Part shown: positions 35,297 through 44,106 of the stretch, one piece after another
How positions within the stretch are numbered: the stretch's first letter is position 1
Layout: each line of letters opens with the position of its first letter
NCBI GenBank assembly: GCA_022772735.1
Contig: JALEZD010000023.1
Location: 170,731-234,730, forward strand
Reading direction: 5' to 3'
DNA length: 64,000 nucleotides
Origin: Erysipelotrichaceae bacterium
Lineage (GTDB): Bacteria > Bacillota_I > Bacilli_A > Erysipelotrichales > Erysipelotrichaceae
Program-made: the position numbers and the translations under genes
The notes under the pieces: generated by a model
The model's database searches: none
Told to the model about the DNA's origin: nothing
Seen by the model: the letters and a program-made list of their open reading frames with translations, nothing else

Positions 35297-35857
35297 ATGA
35301 TAATAGTAAATGATTTAAAACCAGGTACAACATTTGAAAATGAAGGAAATATCTTTCAAGTTCTTGATATATCTCACAATAAAACAGCTATGCGTCAAAT
35401 GATTGTAAAGGTAAAGGTTAAAAATTTACGCTCAGGTGTAATAAACGAACTTTCTTTTACAGGTGGAGATAAAGTTGAACAAGCACATATTGATAAAAGA
35501 GAAATGCAATATCTATATGATGATGGTGAAGCATTAATCTTTATGGATAATTCAACATATGAACAAATTGAAATTCAAAAAGATAACTTGAAATGGGAAT
35601 TACAGTTTTTAAAACCTAATGATAATGTATTAATTTCTATGTATGATGGAAGTGAAATTTTAGGGTTGATTTTACCAGATAAAGTTACACTTCAAATAGT
35701 TGAATGTGAAGCTGCTGTAAAAGGTGATACAGCAACATCAGCAATGAAAAATGCAAAACTTGAAACAGGACTTGAAATAAAAGTACCGTTGTTCATTGAA
35801 AATGAAGAAATGATTGTTGTTTCAACTGCAGATGGAAAATATTCAGGAAGAGCTTAG
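35297..35857 (+). CDS. efp: Translation elongation factor P
   Basis: This 186-residue factor rescues ribosomes stalled at proline runs. It has three barrel domains: MIIVNDLKPGTTFENEGNIF, MQYLYDDGEALIFMD, VKGDTATS and VPLFIENEEMIVVSTADGKY. The domain I tip that usually reads PGKGxA is HNKTAMRQ here, keeping the lysine. ATG 35297 follows TAGGAG. Downstream hairpin. Confidence 0.96.
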   Translation: MIIVNDLKPGTTFENEGNIFQVLDISHNKTAMRQMIVKVKVKNLRSGVINELSFTGGDKVEQAHIDKREMQYLYDDGEALIFMDNSTYEQIEIQKDNLKWELQFLKPNDNVLISMYDGSEILGLILPDKVTLQIVECEAAVKGDTATSAMKNAKLETGLEIKVPLFIENEEMIVVSTADGKYSGRA

Positions 35858-35861
35858 TTAT

Positions 35862-35884
35862 AAGATGTGGTATTCACATCTTTT
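35862..35884 (+). terminator. Terminator after efp
   Basis: AAGATGTG (35862-35869) pairs with CACATCTT (35875-35882) around GTATT, followed by a short T-run. Confidence 0.7.
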
Positions 35885-35916
35885 ATTAAATTTTAAAGAT
35901 AGTTAGGGGACAAAAG

Positions 35917-36654
35917 ATGGAAAAAGAAAAAAAATCAGTTATTAAAAATACTAGTCCTAAAAAAACAAGAAAAAAATCAGATAATACAGAAAAAAATGTT
36001 AAAACAAAAACCTCAACAAATAGAATAAGTGTAAAAAATAAAGAGTTTGAATTTGAAATTATAAATCCAATTAATGTTTCAGAAACTAATGGGATTTATA
36101 CATTTTTAAAAAATTCTTTTAACTCTAGAGATTATATTAGAGGATCGATTTTTGTAATTTTAAAAAATTGTTTGATTTCCTTTTATGTATCATATTTATT
36201 ATATGTTTTTTTGAATACTAATTCTTTTAGTTTTCAAAGGTTAACTTTTACTGATGCATCAAATTTTGGATTTATTGTTTTTATTATGTTTTTAATTAAA
36301 GATGTAGTTTTTGTTTGTTCTTTATTACTATCAAATAAAATGTTCGGGTATACGGTAAGATGGAGAAGAACTATTTCTTGTTATGGAAGTGGTTCAATAT
36401 CTACTTCATTATGTATGATTTTATGTATTTTGTATTATATTATTTTTAAACAAATAAGTATTATTTTAATTATTTTGGCTATTGTTTTAAACATAGTTAT
36501 AATGATAAAAACAACAGATTTATCAAGTTTAGATGATGAAAATAAAAAAATATATATTTATATTTTATCTATATTTATTTCTTGTTCATCAATAATATTA
36601 TTTTTTCCATTATTTGATAAAAATTTATTGAGAATTTTAGAAATAATATTCTAA
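35917..36654 (+). CDS. Membrane protein with Lys-rich N-terminus, unknown function
   Basis: This 245-residue protein has a 45-residue basic, low-complexity start (KKTRKKSDNTEKNVKTKTS), then a region FEFEIINPINVSE and about five hydrophobic segments (around 80-105, 115-140, 155-175, 178-195, 210-240). No domain is recognised. Low-GC Firmicutes encode several such small membrane proteins of unknown role. A TAGGGGA site precedes the ATG. It sits alone between efp and the FMN riboswitch. Confidence 0.6.
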   Translation: MEKEKKSVIKNTSPKKTRKKSDNTEKNVKTKTSTNRISVKNKEFEFEIINPINVSETNGIYTFLKNSFNSRDYIRGSIFVILKNCLISFYVSYLLYVFLNTNSFSFQRLTFTDASNFGFIVFIMFLIKDVVFVCSLLLSNKMFGYTVRWRRTISCYGSGSISTSLCMILCILYYIIFKQISIILIILAIVLNIVIMIKTTDLSSLDDENKKIYIYILSIFISCSSIILFFPLFDKNLLRILEIIF

Positions 36655-36670
36655 ATTTAATTAAAAGTGT

Positions 36671-36676
36671 TATAAT
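36671..36676 (+). promoter_or_regulatory. Candidate -10 box of the ribU transcript
   Basis: TATAAT stands 10 bases before the riboswitch aptamer. The -35 region is poor in matches. Confidence 0.4.
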
Positions 36677-36685
36677 AAAACAGTA

Positions 36686-36797
36686 ATCTTCAGGGCAGGG
36701 TGAAATTCCCGACCGGTGGTATACCCCACGAACCGTTTGGTTGAACTAGTTTGATTCTAGTGGCGACAGTAAAGTCTGGATGAAAGAAGAGCATTCT
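36686..36797 (+). promoter_or_regulatory. FMN riboswitch
   Basis: The aptamer core is clear: TCTTCAGGGCAGGGTGAAAT, then CCCGACCGGTGG, the GGCGACAGTAAAGTCTGG region, and GATGAAAGAAGAGC at the 3' end closing P1. It is the conserved RFN element that binds flavin mononucleotide. With the terminator at 36816 it should shut off ribU when FMN is plentiful. Confidence 0.96.
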
Positions 36798-36815
36798 TTT
36801 AATTTTTAATGTCCG

Positions 36816-36838
36816 AAGGTTTGTTTAAACCTTTTTTT
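36816..36838 (+). terminator. FMN riboswitch terminator
   Basis: AAGGTTT (36816-36822) pairs with AAACCTT (36827-36833) around GTTT, followed by T7. Confidence 0.85.
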
Positions 36839-36868
36839 ATTGAAAAGGTAGTTATTGGAGGAAAAAAC

Positions 36869-37465
36869 ATGACTAAAAACAGATTCTTCACAACATCTAA
36901 TATTGCAAAAATTGCGATATTATCTTCGATTTCATATGTTTTAATGCTTTTTGAGCTAACAATTCCTTTTTTACCGTCTTTTTATAAATTAGATTTTAGT
37001 GAAGTGTCGGTATTAATTGGTGGATTTACAATGGGACCACTAGCTGCAGTTATCATTGAAGCAATAAAAATATTGTTTAAAGCAATGAGTGGTACACAAA
37101 CTGCATATGTTGGAGAACTGGCAAATTTCTTGATAGGAATTTCTTTTGTTGTACCTGCTTCAATTATTTATAAAAATAATAAAACAAAAAAATATGCAAT
37201 TATAGGATTACTTGTAGGGGGAATTTCTATGACGGTTGTAGGTGTACTATTAAATTATTTTGTTTTATTACCTGCGTATTCTTATTTTTATAATGTTGAT
37301 ATGTCAGTTTTAGTAAATATGGGAACAATTTTGATTCCTATAATAAAAGATTCATTAACTTTTGTTATTTTTGCAACAACTCCATTTAATATTATAAAAG
37401 CTATTTGTGTTTCGTTGGTTACTCTGATTTTATACAAACACATATCTGTTATTTTAAAACGATAG
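36869..37465 (+). CDS. ribU: Riboflavin ECF transporter S component
   Basis: This 198-residue integral membrane protein has about six helices and the RibU hallmarks KIAILSSISYVLMLFE, FLPSFYKLDFSEVSVLIGGF and GPLAAVIIEAIKILFK. It binds riboflavin for the ECF energy-coupling module. The upstream FMN riboswitch supports the substrate. ATG 36869 follows TTGGAGGA; a longer frame begins inside the terminator. No rib biosynthesis genes are in the window. Confidence 0.95.
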   Translation: MTKNRFFTTSNIAKIAILSSISYVLMLFELTIPFLPSFYKLDFSEVSVLIGGFTMGPLAAVIIEAIKILFKAMSGTQTAYVGELANFLIGISFVVPASIIYKNNKTKKYAIIGLLVGGISMTVVGVLLNYFVLLPAYSYFYNVDMSVLVNMGTILIPIIKDSLTFVIFATTPFNIIKAICVSLVTLILYKHISVILKR

Positions 37466-37473
37466 TATAAAAG

Positions 37474-37500
37474 TATAGGTTTGTTAGCCTATATTTTTTT
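37474..37500 (+). terminator. Terminator after ribU
   Basis: TATAGG (37474-37479) pairs with CCTATA (37488-37493), extended by one T-G pair, followed by T7. Confidence 0.72.
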
Positions 37501-37593
37501 ATTAAAATTAATTATTAAATATTCTTTAAATTAAACACTATTTTTTTATACATATTTAATATGTTATAATAATCTCGGTGGAGGTTTTTTATT

Positions 37594-38400
37594 ATGGCCA
37601 AATTATCTAGATTAGCAAAATATGAAGAATTAAGAAATAAATTACAAAATGATTCAGAGAGTGATATTAAAAGTAATGACTTGTCTGAATATGCAAATAA
37701 ATTAAATAGAATAGATTCTAATTCTTTTAAGGCAATGGAAAGAAGTGAAAGTGGAAATCACGATCCAATACATGCAAGAAGAGAAGAATATTTAAATACA
37801 ACTAGCATTCCAAAACAAAAAGTTCCTACATCTGCACATTCAAATTCTTTTGATAATGAATATTTAGATGAGTATATTAATGAAGTAAAACAATATAATA
37901 AACAACAAGGTTTAATTGTATCAGAAGATACACAAAGAAATATATTAAGTGAGATATATGGTGATAGAAAGAAAGTTGAAAAGCCTTATCCTTCTCAAAT
38001 TAATCATACATCAGAAATACCTTTTAAAAAATCAATGACAAATCCATATAGTTCATTAAGTGATGATGATTTAGAAGCTACTAGAAATACTATTGCATTA
38101 GAAGTTCAAAGCTTAATTAATGCCAATAATGAATATAATTTAGATAATGAAAATACGAACAGTGATTTGGCTAGACAATTTGAGTATCAACAAACAGAAA
38201 GAAAAAAACTTATTGAAGAAACTGATAAAATGAAACTTCAATTAGATGAATATGAAGATAACTTAAGTGAATTTGATGATAAAGTTGAAAATACAAATAG
38301 AATTTTAAATTTTGTACTAATTATCATGATTTTTGTTTTAATAGTTATTTTAGGTTTTGTAATCTATTGGGTATTATTGAATAAGGGGATTATTCAATGA
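37594..38400 (+). CDS. Tail-anchored coiled-coil protein, unknown function
   Basis: This 268-residue protein is hydrophilic and charged, with a coiled coil near 180-230 (QQTERKKLIEETDKMKLQLD) and one C-terminal membrane helix (FVLIIMIFVLIVILGFVIYW, about 239-258) with a short tail. The topology suggests a cytoplasmic, membrane-anchored scaffold, perhaps linked to division. GTGGAGG precedes the ATG, with TATAAT at 37565-37570. It overlaps cmk by 4 bases, so the two are co-expressed. Confidence 0.6.
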   Translation: MAKLSRLAKYEELRNKLQNDSESDIKSNDLSEYANKLNRIDSNSFKAMERSESGNHDPIHARREEYLNTTSIPKQKVPTSAHSNSFDNEYLDEYINEVKQYNKQQGLIVSEDTQRNILSEIYGDRKKVEKPYPSQINHTSEIPFKKSMTNPYSSLSDDDLEATRNTIALEVQSLINANNEYNLDNENTNSDLARQFEYQQTERKKLIEETDKMKLQLDEYEDNLSEFDDKVENTNRILNFVLIIMIFVLIVILGFVIYWVLLNKGIIQ

Positions 38401-39062
38401 GAATTAATATTGCGATTGATGGACCAAGTGGTTCTGGAAAAAGTAGTATTTCAAAAATTCTTTCAAATAAACTAGGATATACACATCTAGATACAGGTTC
38501 AATGTATAGAGCTGTGGCTTTTGCATGTTTAAAAAACAATATTGATGTAAAAAATGAGGCAGATATTGTTAACTTTATAAAAAATATTAAAATATCTTTT
38601 AATGATAAAAATGAAATTTTAGTAGATAATGAAAATGTTTCGTCATTAATAAGAACTAATGAAATTTCAATGCTTGCGAGTGATATTTCTGCTTTTGCAA
38701 AAGTAAGAGAGTTACTTGTTGAAATGCAAAAAAATATTGCATCTAAAAAAGGATATATTTTAGATGGAAGGGATATTGGAACTGTTGTTTTAAAAGATGC
38801 AGAAGTTAAAATCTTTTTAACTGCAAATTCAGAAGTTAGAGCTTATAGAAGAATGTTGCAGAATAAAGAATTAGGAATAGAAAGTGATTTTGAAAAAATA
38901 AAAAAAGATATTGAAGCAAGAGATTATCAAGATATTAATAGAAAAGCATCTCCTTTAAAAAAGGCAGATGATGCAATATTAATTGATGCATCATATATGA
39001 CAATTGATGAAGTTGTTAATAGTATTATTGATGTTATTGAAATGAGGATTAAAAATGATTAG
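38397..39062 (+). CDS. cmk: Cytidylate kinase
   Basis: This 221-residue enzyme phosphorylates CMP and dCMP. Motifs are [16 protein letters not shown] (P-loop), [21 protein letters not shown] and the C-terminal [11 protein letters not shown]. Its ATG overlaps the previous stop, with AAGGGG upstream. It overlaps der by 8 bases. Order cmk-der-gpsA is as in Bacillus, minus the S1-type gene. Confidence 0.96.
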   Translation: MRINIAIDGPSGSGKSSISKILSNKLGYTHLDTGSMYRAVAFACLKNNIDVKNEADIVNFIKNIKISFNDKNEILVDNENVSSLIRTNEISMLASDISAFAKVRELLVEMQKNIASKKGYILDGRDIGTVVLKDAEVKIFLTANSEVRAYRRMLQNKELGIESDFEKIKKDIEARDYQDINRKASPLKKADDAILIDASYMTIDEVVNSIIDVIEMRIKND

Positions 39063-40362
39063 CGGAGTTGTTGCAATTGTTGGTAGACCAAATGTTGGGA
39101 AATCTACAATTTTTAATAGAATAATTGGAGAAAGATTTTCTATTGTTTTGGATACTCCAGGTGTTACTAGAGATAGGATTTATGCAAAAGGAGAATGGCT
39201 TACAAAAGAATTTAGAGTTATTGATACAGGTGGTATTCAATTAGATGATCAGCCATTTCAAGAAGAAATAAAAGCTCAGGTTGAAATTGCAATTCAAGAG
39301 GCTGATGTTATTTTATTTGTTGTTAATGGAAGAGATGGAGTAACGGCTGATGATGAATATATTGCAAGAATATTACAAAGACAAAATAAACCTGTAATTC
39401 TTGGTGTTAATAAGGTTGACGATGTAACATTAATGGATAATATATATGAATTTTATAGTCTAGGTGTTGGAGATCCAGTTGCTCTTAGTGGTATTCATGG
39501 CATTGGTTTTGGAGATTTGTTAGATGAATGTTTTAAACTTTTTCCCAATAAAAATATAAATGAATATCCTGGAAGTATAAAAATATCTGTTATTGGTCAA
39601 CCAAATGTTGGTAAAAGTAGCATAGTTAATGCAATATTAAATCAAGATAGAGTAATTGTGAGTAATATTGAAGGAACTACTAGAGATGCGATTGATACTC
39701 CATTTGTAAAAGATAACCAAGATTATGTAATTATTGATACTGCAGGTATAAGGAAAAAAGGAAAAGTATTTGAAAGTGTTGAAAAGTATTCCGTTTTAAG
39801 AGCTTTATCTGCAATTGAACGATGTGATGTTGCACTTTTTGTGATTGATGGTGAAGCGGGTATCAGAGAACAAGATAAACATGTTGCAGGGTATGCTTAT
39901 GAAGCTGGGAAACCAATGATTATTGTATTTAATAAATGGGATACAATAATTAAAGATGATAAAACAATGAATGAATATATAGACAAGATAAGAAGTGAGT
40001 TTGTTTATTTAGATCATGTTCCGATTTTATTTGTTTCAGCTAAGACAAAACAAAGAATAAATGATATTCTTCCAATGGTTAACGATGTTTATAACTATAG
40101 TCAACTTAGAATAGAAACAAGTGTGTTAAATGAGGTAATATTAGATGCACAACTTACAACACCTGCACCAACACATAATGGTAAAAGATTAAAAATTATG
40201 TATGCAACGCAAGTATCTGTAGCGCCTCCTACATTTATGTTATCTGTTAATGATCCAAATTTATTACATTTTAGCTATCAAAGGTATTTAGAAAATAGGT
40301 TAAGAGAAGCATTTGGTTTTGATGGTAGCATGATTAAAATTATTGCTAGAAAGAAAGGATAA
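39055..40362 (+). CDS. der: Ribosome assembly GTPase Der (EngA)
   Basis: This 435-residue protein has two GTPase domains in tandem: G1 [12 protein letters not shown] and DTGG first, then [16 protein letters not shown] and NKWD in the second, and a KH-like end. It acts in 50S subunit assembly. GATGAGGA precedes ATG 39055. gpsA follows 3 bases after its stop. Confidence 0.98.
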   Translation: MISGVVAIVGRPNVGKSTIFNRIIGERFSIVLDTPGVTRDRIYAKGEWLTKEFRVIDTGGIQLDDQPFQEEIKAQVEIAIQEADVILFVVNGRDGVTADDEYIARILQRQNKPVILGVNKVDDVTLMDNIYEFYSLGVGDPVALSGIHGIGFGDLLDECFKLFPNKNINEYPGSIKISVIGQPNVGKSSIVNAILNQDRVIVSNIEGTTRDAIDTPFVKDNQDYVIIDTAGIRKKGKVFESVEKYSVLRALSAIERCDVALFVIDGEAGIREQDKHVAGYAYEAGKPMIIVFNKWDTIIKDDKTMNEYIDKIRSEFVYLDHVPILFVSAKTKQRINDILPMVNDVYNYSQLRIETSVLNEVILDAQLTTPAPTHNGKRLKIMYATQVSVAPPTFMLSVNDPNLLHFSYQRYLENRLREAFGFDGSMIKIIARKKG

Positions 40363-40365
40363 AAC

Positions 40366-41352
40366 ATGAAAGTTGCGATTTTAGGTAGTGGTAGTTGGGG
40401 GACTGCTTTAGCTAATGTTTTAGTTGATAATAATGTTGAAACATTGATTTGGGGTATTTCAGATAGTGAAATAAATGATATAAATAACAATAAAAAAAAT
40501 CAAAAATATTTTGATGTTAAGTTAAACGAAAATATAAAGGCAACAAATGAGATTAAAAATATTTCAGATTGTGATATTTTACTTCTTGCAGTTCCAACTA
40601 ATGCTATTGAAGATGTGTGTATTCAAGCATCTAAAATTGTTAATAAGGATGTAATTGTAATTAATGTTGCGAAGGGATTTCATCCAGTAACTCATGAAAG
40701 ATTGAGCACTGTTATTGAAAAAAACTTTAAAAAACTTAAATCAGTAGTTTCACTAATTGGACCAAGTCATGCTGAGGAGGTTGTTGTTAAATTGTTGACA
40801 ACTGTAAATGCTGTTTCAAGTGATGAAGAAAGTGCAAAAATTGTGCAAGAATTATTTTCTAATAGTTATTTTAGAGTATATACAAATACAGATGTAATTG
40901 GTGCGGAAATTGGTGTTGCAATAAAAAATGTTATGGCAATTGCAAGTGGTATTTTATCTGGAATTGGCCAAGGTGATAATGCAAGAGCTGCACTAATGAC
41001 ACGAGGTTTAGCTGAAATAGCACGATATGGTATATTTTTTGGAGGCAAACCTGAAACATTTTTAGGATTAGATGGAGTAGGGGATTTAATAGTTACATGC
41101 ACATCAGTACATTCTAGAAATTTTCAAGCAGGATTGAAAATTGGAAAAGATAATAGTGCATTAGAATTTCTAAAAAATAATAAATACACTGTTGAAGGAA
41201 TAAAAGCTTGTAAAGTTGTATATGAAGAGTCTATAAAAAATAATATTGTTATGCCAATAACTGAACAAGTGTATAAAATACTTTATGAAGGAAAAAAACC
41301 AACAGATGCTGTTGAAGATTTAATGAGTAGAGATTTAAAATCAGAGATTTAA
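40366..41352 (+). CDS. gpsA: Glycerol-3-phosphate dehydrogenase [NAD(P)+]
   Basis: This 328-residue enzyme reduces DHAP to sn-glycerol 3-phosphate for phospholipids. It has the NAD loop LGSGSWGTALA, GPSHAEEV, the catalytic Lys region AIKNVMAIASGI, and GLDGVGDLIVTCTS. AAAGGATAAA precedes the ATG. A bidirectional terminator lies after the stop. Confidence 0.97.
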   Translation: MKVAILGSGSWGTALANVLVDNNVETLIWGISDSEINDINNNKKNQKYFDVKLNENIKATNEIKNISDCDILLLAVPTNAIEDVCIQASKIVNKDVIVINVAKGFHPVTHERLSTVIEKNFKKLKSVVSLIGPSHAEEVVVKLLTTVNAVSSDEESAKIVQELFSNSYFRVYTNTDVIGAEIGVAIKNVMAIASGILSGIGQGDNARAALMTRGLAEIARYGIFFGGKPETFLGLDGVGDLIVTCTSVHSRNFQAGLKIGKDNSALEFLKNNKYTVEGIKACKVVYEESIKNNIVMPITEQVYKILYEGKKPTDAVEDLMSRDLKSEI

Positions 41353-41384
41353 GAGTTTAGTTTTATAAATTAATTTAAAAATGA

Positions 41385-41418
41385 AAGGTGTTGATTGTTT
41401 AATCAACACCTTATTTTT
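41385..41418. terminator. Bidirectional terminator, gpsA/PBP
   Basis: A perfect 12-bp stem (41385-41396 with 41401-41412, loop GTTT) has A-rich and T-rich flanks, so it can end gpsA and the convergent PBP gene. Confidence 0.88.
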
Positions 41419-43990
41419 AATATTCAGGTTGAATAACATTTGCGTAAGAGCATTTTGTTTCAGAAGTAGTAGCTCCATTATTATACCATCCACATACTTT
41501 AACACTTCCCCATAAATCACCAATCCAACCATTAAAATATCCGTTACTACCAGAAATATCTGTTACATAAGCTTCATTTACATATACACTTGCACCAAAT
41601 GTACCTGTTGAGCCTATTACCCATGAATAATCAAACAAACACGCTCCATAAGCTGGAATATCATTATAATTATCATGTAATGATATGTCTTTTGTTTCAC
41701 CAAAACAAGAGCCACTACCAATACTCCAATTCACGCTTAATGATCCATCAGGATTTACATTTGCACTTATTCCATTAAATGTTGAATCATTTTTATGTTC
41801 AGTTATATCAACTAAATCTTTTTTTCCAGTTTTAGAAACATAAGCTGTTGTTTTCAAAGAAGGGTTCATCCAATCTTCATATTTAGCATATGGCCATGTT
41901 CCATAAACATATGTTAGTTCTTCAACATCATTTGGTTTAACAACACCTTTTAAATCTGAATTTTCTATTTTTTCATTAGCATCTAATAAAATTTTATTTA
42001 TTCTACCAGGAATATTTAAGCTACTTTTAGCTCCTGTATAATAAGTTTGTTCTCCTTTAACAGCTTTATCATATCCAACCCAAACTGCATTTGTGAAGTT
42101 AGATGTACTTGCGACCATCCATTTATCTTTTGCTGCACCTTTAGGAATTCCATATGCAATACCATCACTTCCCCAGTCAGATGTTCCTGTTTTCGCATAT
42201 ACGGGATAGTTTCTTTTTAATATTTGCATGTAGTTGAAATATGGGCCATCAACTGTGTATTTCATTAATTCATCTACTAAGAATGCTGAACCAGAACTTA
42301 TTACTTTTCTATTTTGGTTTTCTGGATAAAATGTATCACCATTTTGTAGCACAATTTTATTTATTGTGTGTGGTTTATTATACACACCAAGATTAATCAT
42401 TGCAGCATGTGCACCAGCAAGTTCTAAAACAGTTGTTTCAAACCATGTACCACCAATCGCAAATGAAAGGTGAAAATTGTCTTTTGTAACTTTTGTAAAA
42501 CCTATTGAATTCATATAGGAAACAACTGAATCAACACCAATTTCTTCAACAACTTCTTGAAGTGTTAAAATTGCCGGGATATTTAATGATTGTGCAACAG
42601 CTTGTTGGATAGTTACATCACCTCTATACTCTCCATCAGAGTTTTTCAAAACTCTACTTTCTCTTGGATATGTTATTGGTCTATCAGTTAAAACCATTTG
42701 ATCAGTATAACCTAAATATTCAAAAGCTAAAGCATAAGATAAAAAAGGTTTTACAGATGATCCAGGTTGTTTAAATTGCGAGGTTGCACGGTTTAATAAT
42801 CTTGCACCATCATAATTTCTACCTCCACCAATTCCTACTATTTCACCAGTTTTATTATTAACAGAAATCATTGCAATTTGCATTAAATCATCTGGCCATG
42901 GAATATTAGTTGTTCCATCTTGAATTGAATCTATGGTTTCTTGAACGTTTCTATCCATACTTGTGTAAATATTCATACCATTAACATAAGGATCTTTACC
43001 AGTTAATTGTTGTGCTTCATTTATAACTGCATCTAAATAACTTCTATATGCATTACTAGATGAATCACCTTTAACAACATTTTCACCAACAAGTAAATCT
43101 TCAACTTTTATTGACTTTGCAAGTTCTGCTTCTTCTTTTTGTAAATATCCATGATATACCATCATTTCAAGAACTTTATTTCTTCTATTAGTTGACCAAT
43201 CTAGATGTTGGTATGGATTGTACGCATTTGGTCTATTTATTATACCTGCAAGAAGGGCACTTTCTGTTAGTACTAAGTCTTTTGCAGATTTACCAAAATA
43301 ATATTGAGAAGCTTTTTCTACACCTCTTACATTTCCTCCGAAGTTTAATTTATTTAAATATAGTTCAAATATTTTTTTCTTGTCTAATTCTTTTTCTAAT
43401 TCAAGTGCTAGGAAAATTTCTTGTACTTTTCTATCAATGCTTTTTGTAGCTATTGTAGAGCTATCACCACTGTCAACTTGGAAATAAGTATTTTTTACAA
43501 GTTGCATTGTAAAAGTAGAGCCACCTTGACCAAAACTCATAGTTTTTAAGTTTTCTATTATCGCTTTTGAGAATCTTGGTATATCGAACCCAAAGTGTTG
43601 AAAATATCTCGAGTCTTCAATTGATAAGAAAGCATCTATCAAACCTTCGGGCAGTTCTTTATATGATATATTTTCTCTTAAATAAGTACCAATTTCTTGG
43701 ATTAATTCACCTTCACTGTCGTATATTTTAGTTGATTCATTACTTATGAAATCTTCAATATTTAATTTAGGTGCATCATTAATCATTCTATTAGCAAGTG
43801 TTAAAGAAAAAATACCTATACTAATTCCTACCACTAAAATAATAATTATTATTGTAGTAAAAAAGTTTCTTAAAATATTTTTTTTATTTTTTTTAATAGG
43901 TAATTTTATAGGTTCAACTTTTGTTTCATGAATTATATTAAAAACTTTTGTATGTTCATTATTTGTATCAATATTTTTATTTTCTTCCAT
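41417..43990 (-). CDS. Class A penicillin-binding protein (PBP1A type)
   Basis: This protein of about 857 residues polymerises and crosslinks peptidoglycan outside the membrane. It has a cytoplasmic tail, one helix (about 40-65), a GT51 domain with EDSRYFQHFGFD, GGSTFTMQLVKN and RKVQEIFLALELE, and a transpeptidase domain with SSVK near 410, SLN near 468 and KTGTS near 600. A C-terminal extension after about 680 has several Cys and Gly/Ser/Asn-rich sequence. ATG 43990 follows GGTGA; ATG 44002 and 44008 are in frame. Confidence 0.93.
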   Translation of the reverse strand: MEENKNIDTNNEHTKVFNIIHETKVEPIKLPIKKNKKNILRNFFTTIIIIILVVGISIGIFSLTLANRMINDAPKLNIEDFISNESTKIYDSEGELIQEIGTYLRENISYKELPEGLIDAFLSIEDSRYFQHFGFDIPRFSKAIIENLKTMSFGQGGSTFTMQLVKNTYFQVDSGDSSTIATKSIDRKVQEIFLALELEKELDKKKIFELYLNKLNFGGNVRGVEKASQYYFGKSAKDLVLTESALLAGIINRPNAYNPYQHLDWSTNRRNKVLEMMVYHGYLQKEEAELAKSIKVEDLLVGENVVKGDSSSNAYRSYLDAVINEAQQLTGKDPYVNGMNIYTSMDRNVQETIDSIQDGTTNIPWPDDLMQIAMISVNNKTGEIVGIGGGRNYDGARLLNRATSQFKQPGSSVKPFLSYALAFEYLGYTDQMVLTDRPITYPRESRVLKNSDGEYRGDVTIQQAVAQSLNIPAILTLQEVVEEIGVDSVVSYMNSIGFTKVTKDNFHLSFAIGGTWFETTVLELAGAHAAMINLGVYNKPHTINKIVLQNGDTFYPENQNRKVISSGSAFLVDELMKYTVDGPYFNYMQILKRNYPVYAKTGTSDWGSDGIAYGIPKGAAKDKWMVASTSNFTNAVWVGYDKAVKGEQTYYTGAKSSLNIPGRINKILLDANEKIENSDLKGVVKPNDVEELTYVYGTWPYAKYEDWMNPSLKTTAYVSKTGKKDLVDITEHKNDSTFNGISANVNPDGSLSVNWSIGSGSCFGETKDISLHDNYNDIPAYGACLFDYSWVIGSTGTFGASVYVNEAYVTDISGSNGYFNGWIGDLWGSVKVCGWYNNGATTSETKCSYANVIQPEY

Positions 43991-44106
43991 TTTGTTCACC
44001 ATAACCAAAAATAATTGTTTAAAATAAATTATTTTCCTTACTATTATAACAAATTATTAGGGTTTAATAACAAATTTTATATGTTAAAATAAATTTAGAG
44101 GTAAAT

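Noticed and set aside
41590..43931. Several plus-strand frames inside the PBP gene
   Set aside because: They are antisense to a full-length, motif-complete PBP1A and show no own signals.
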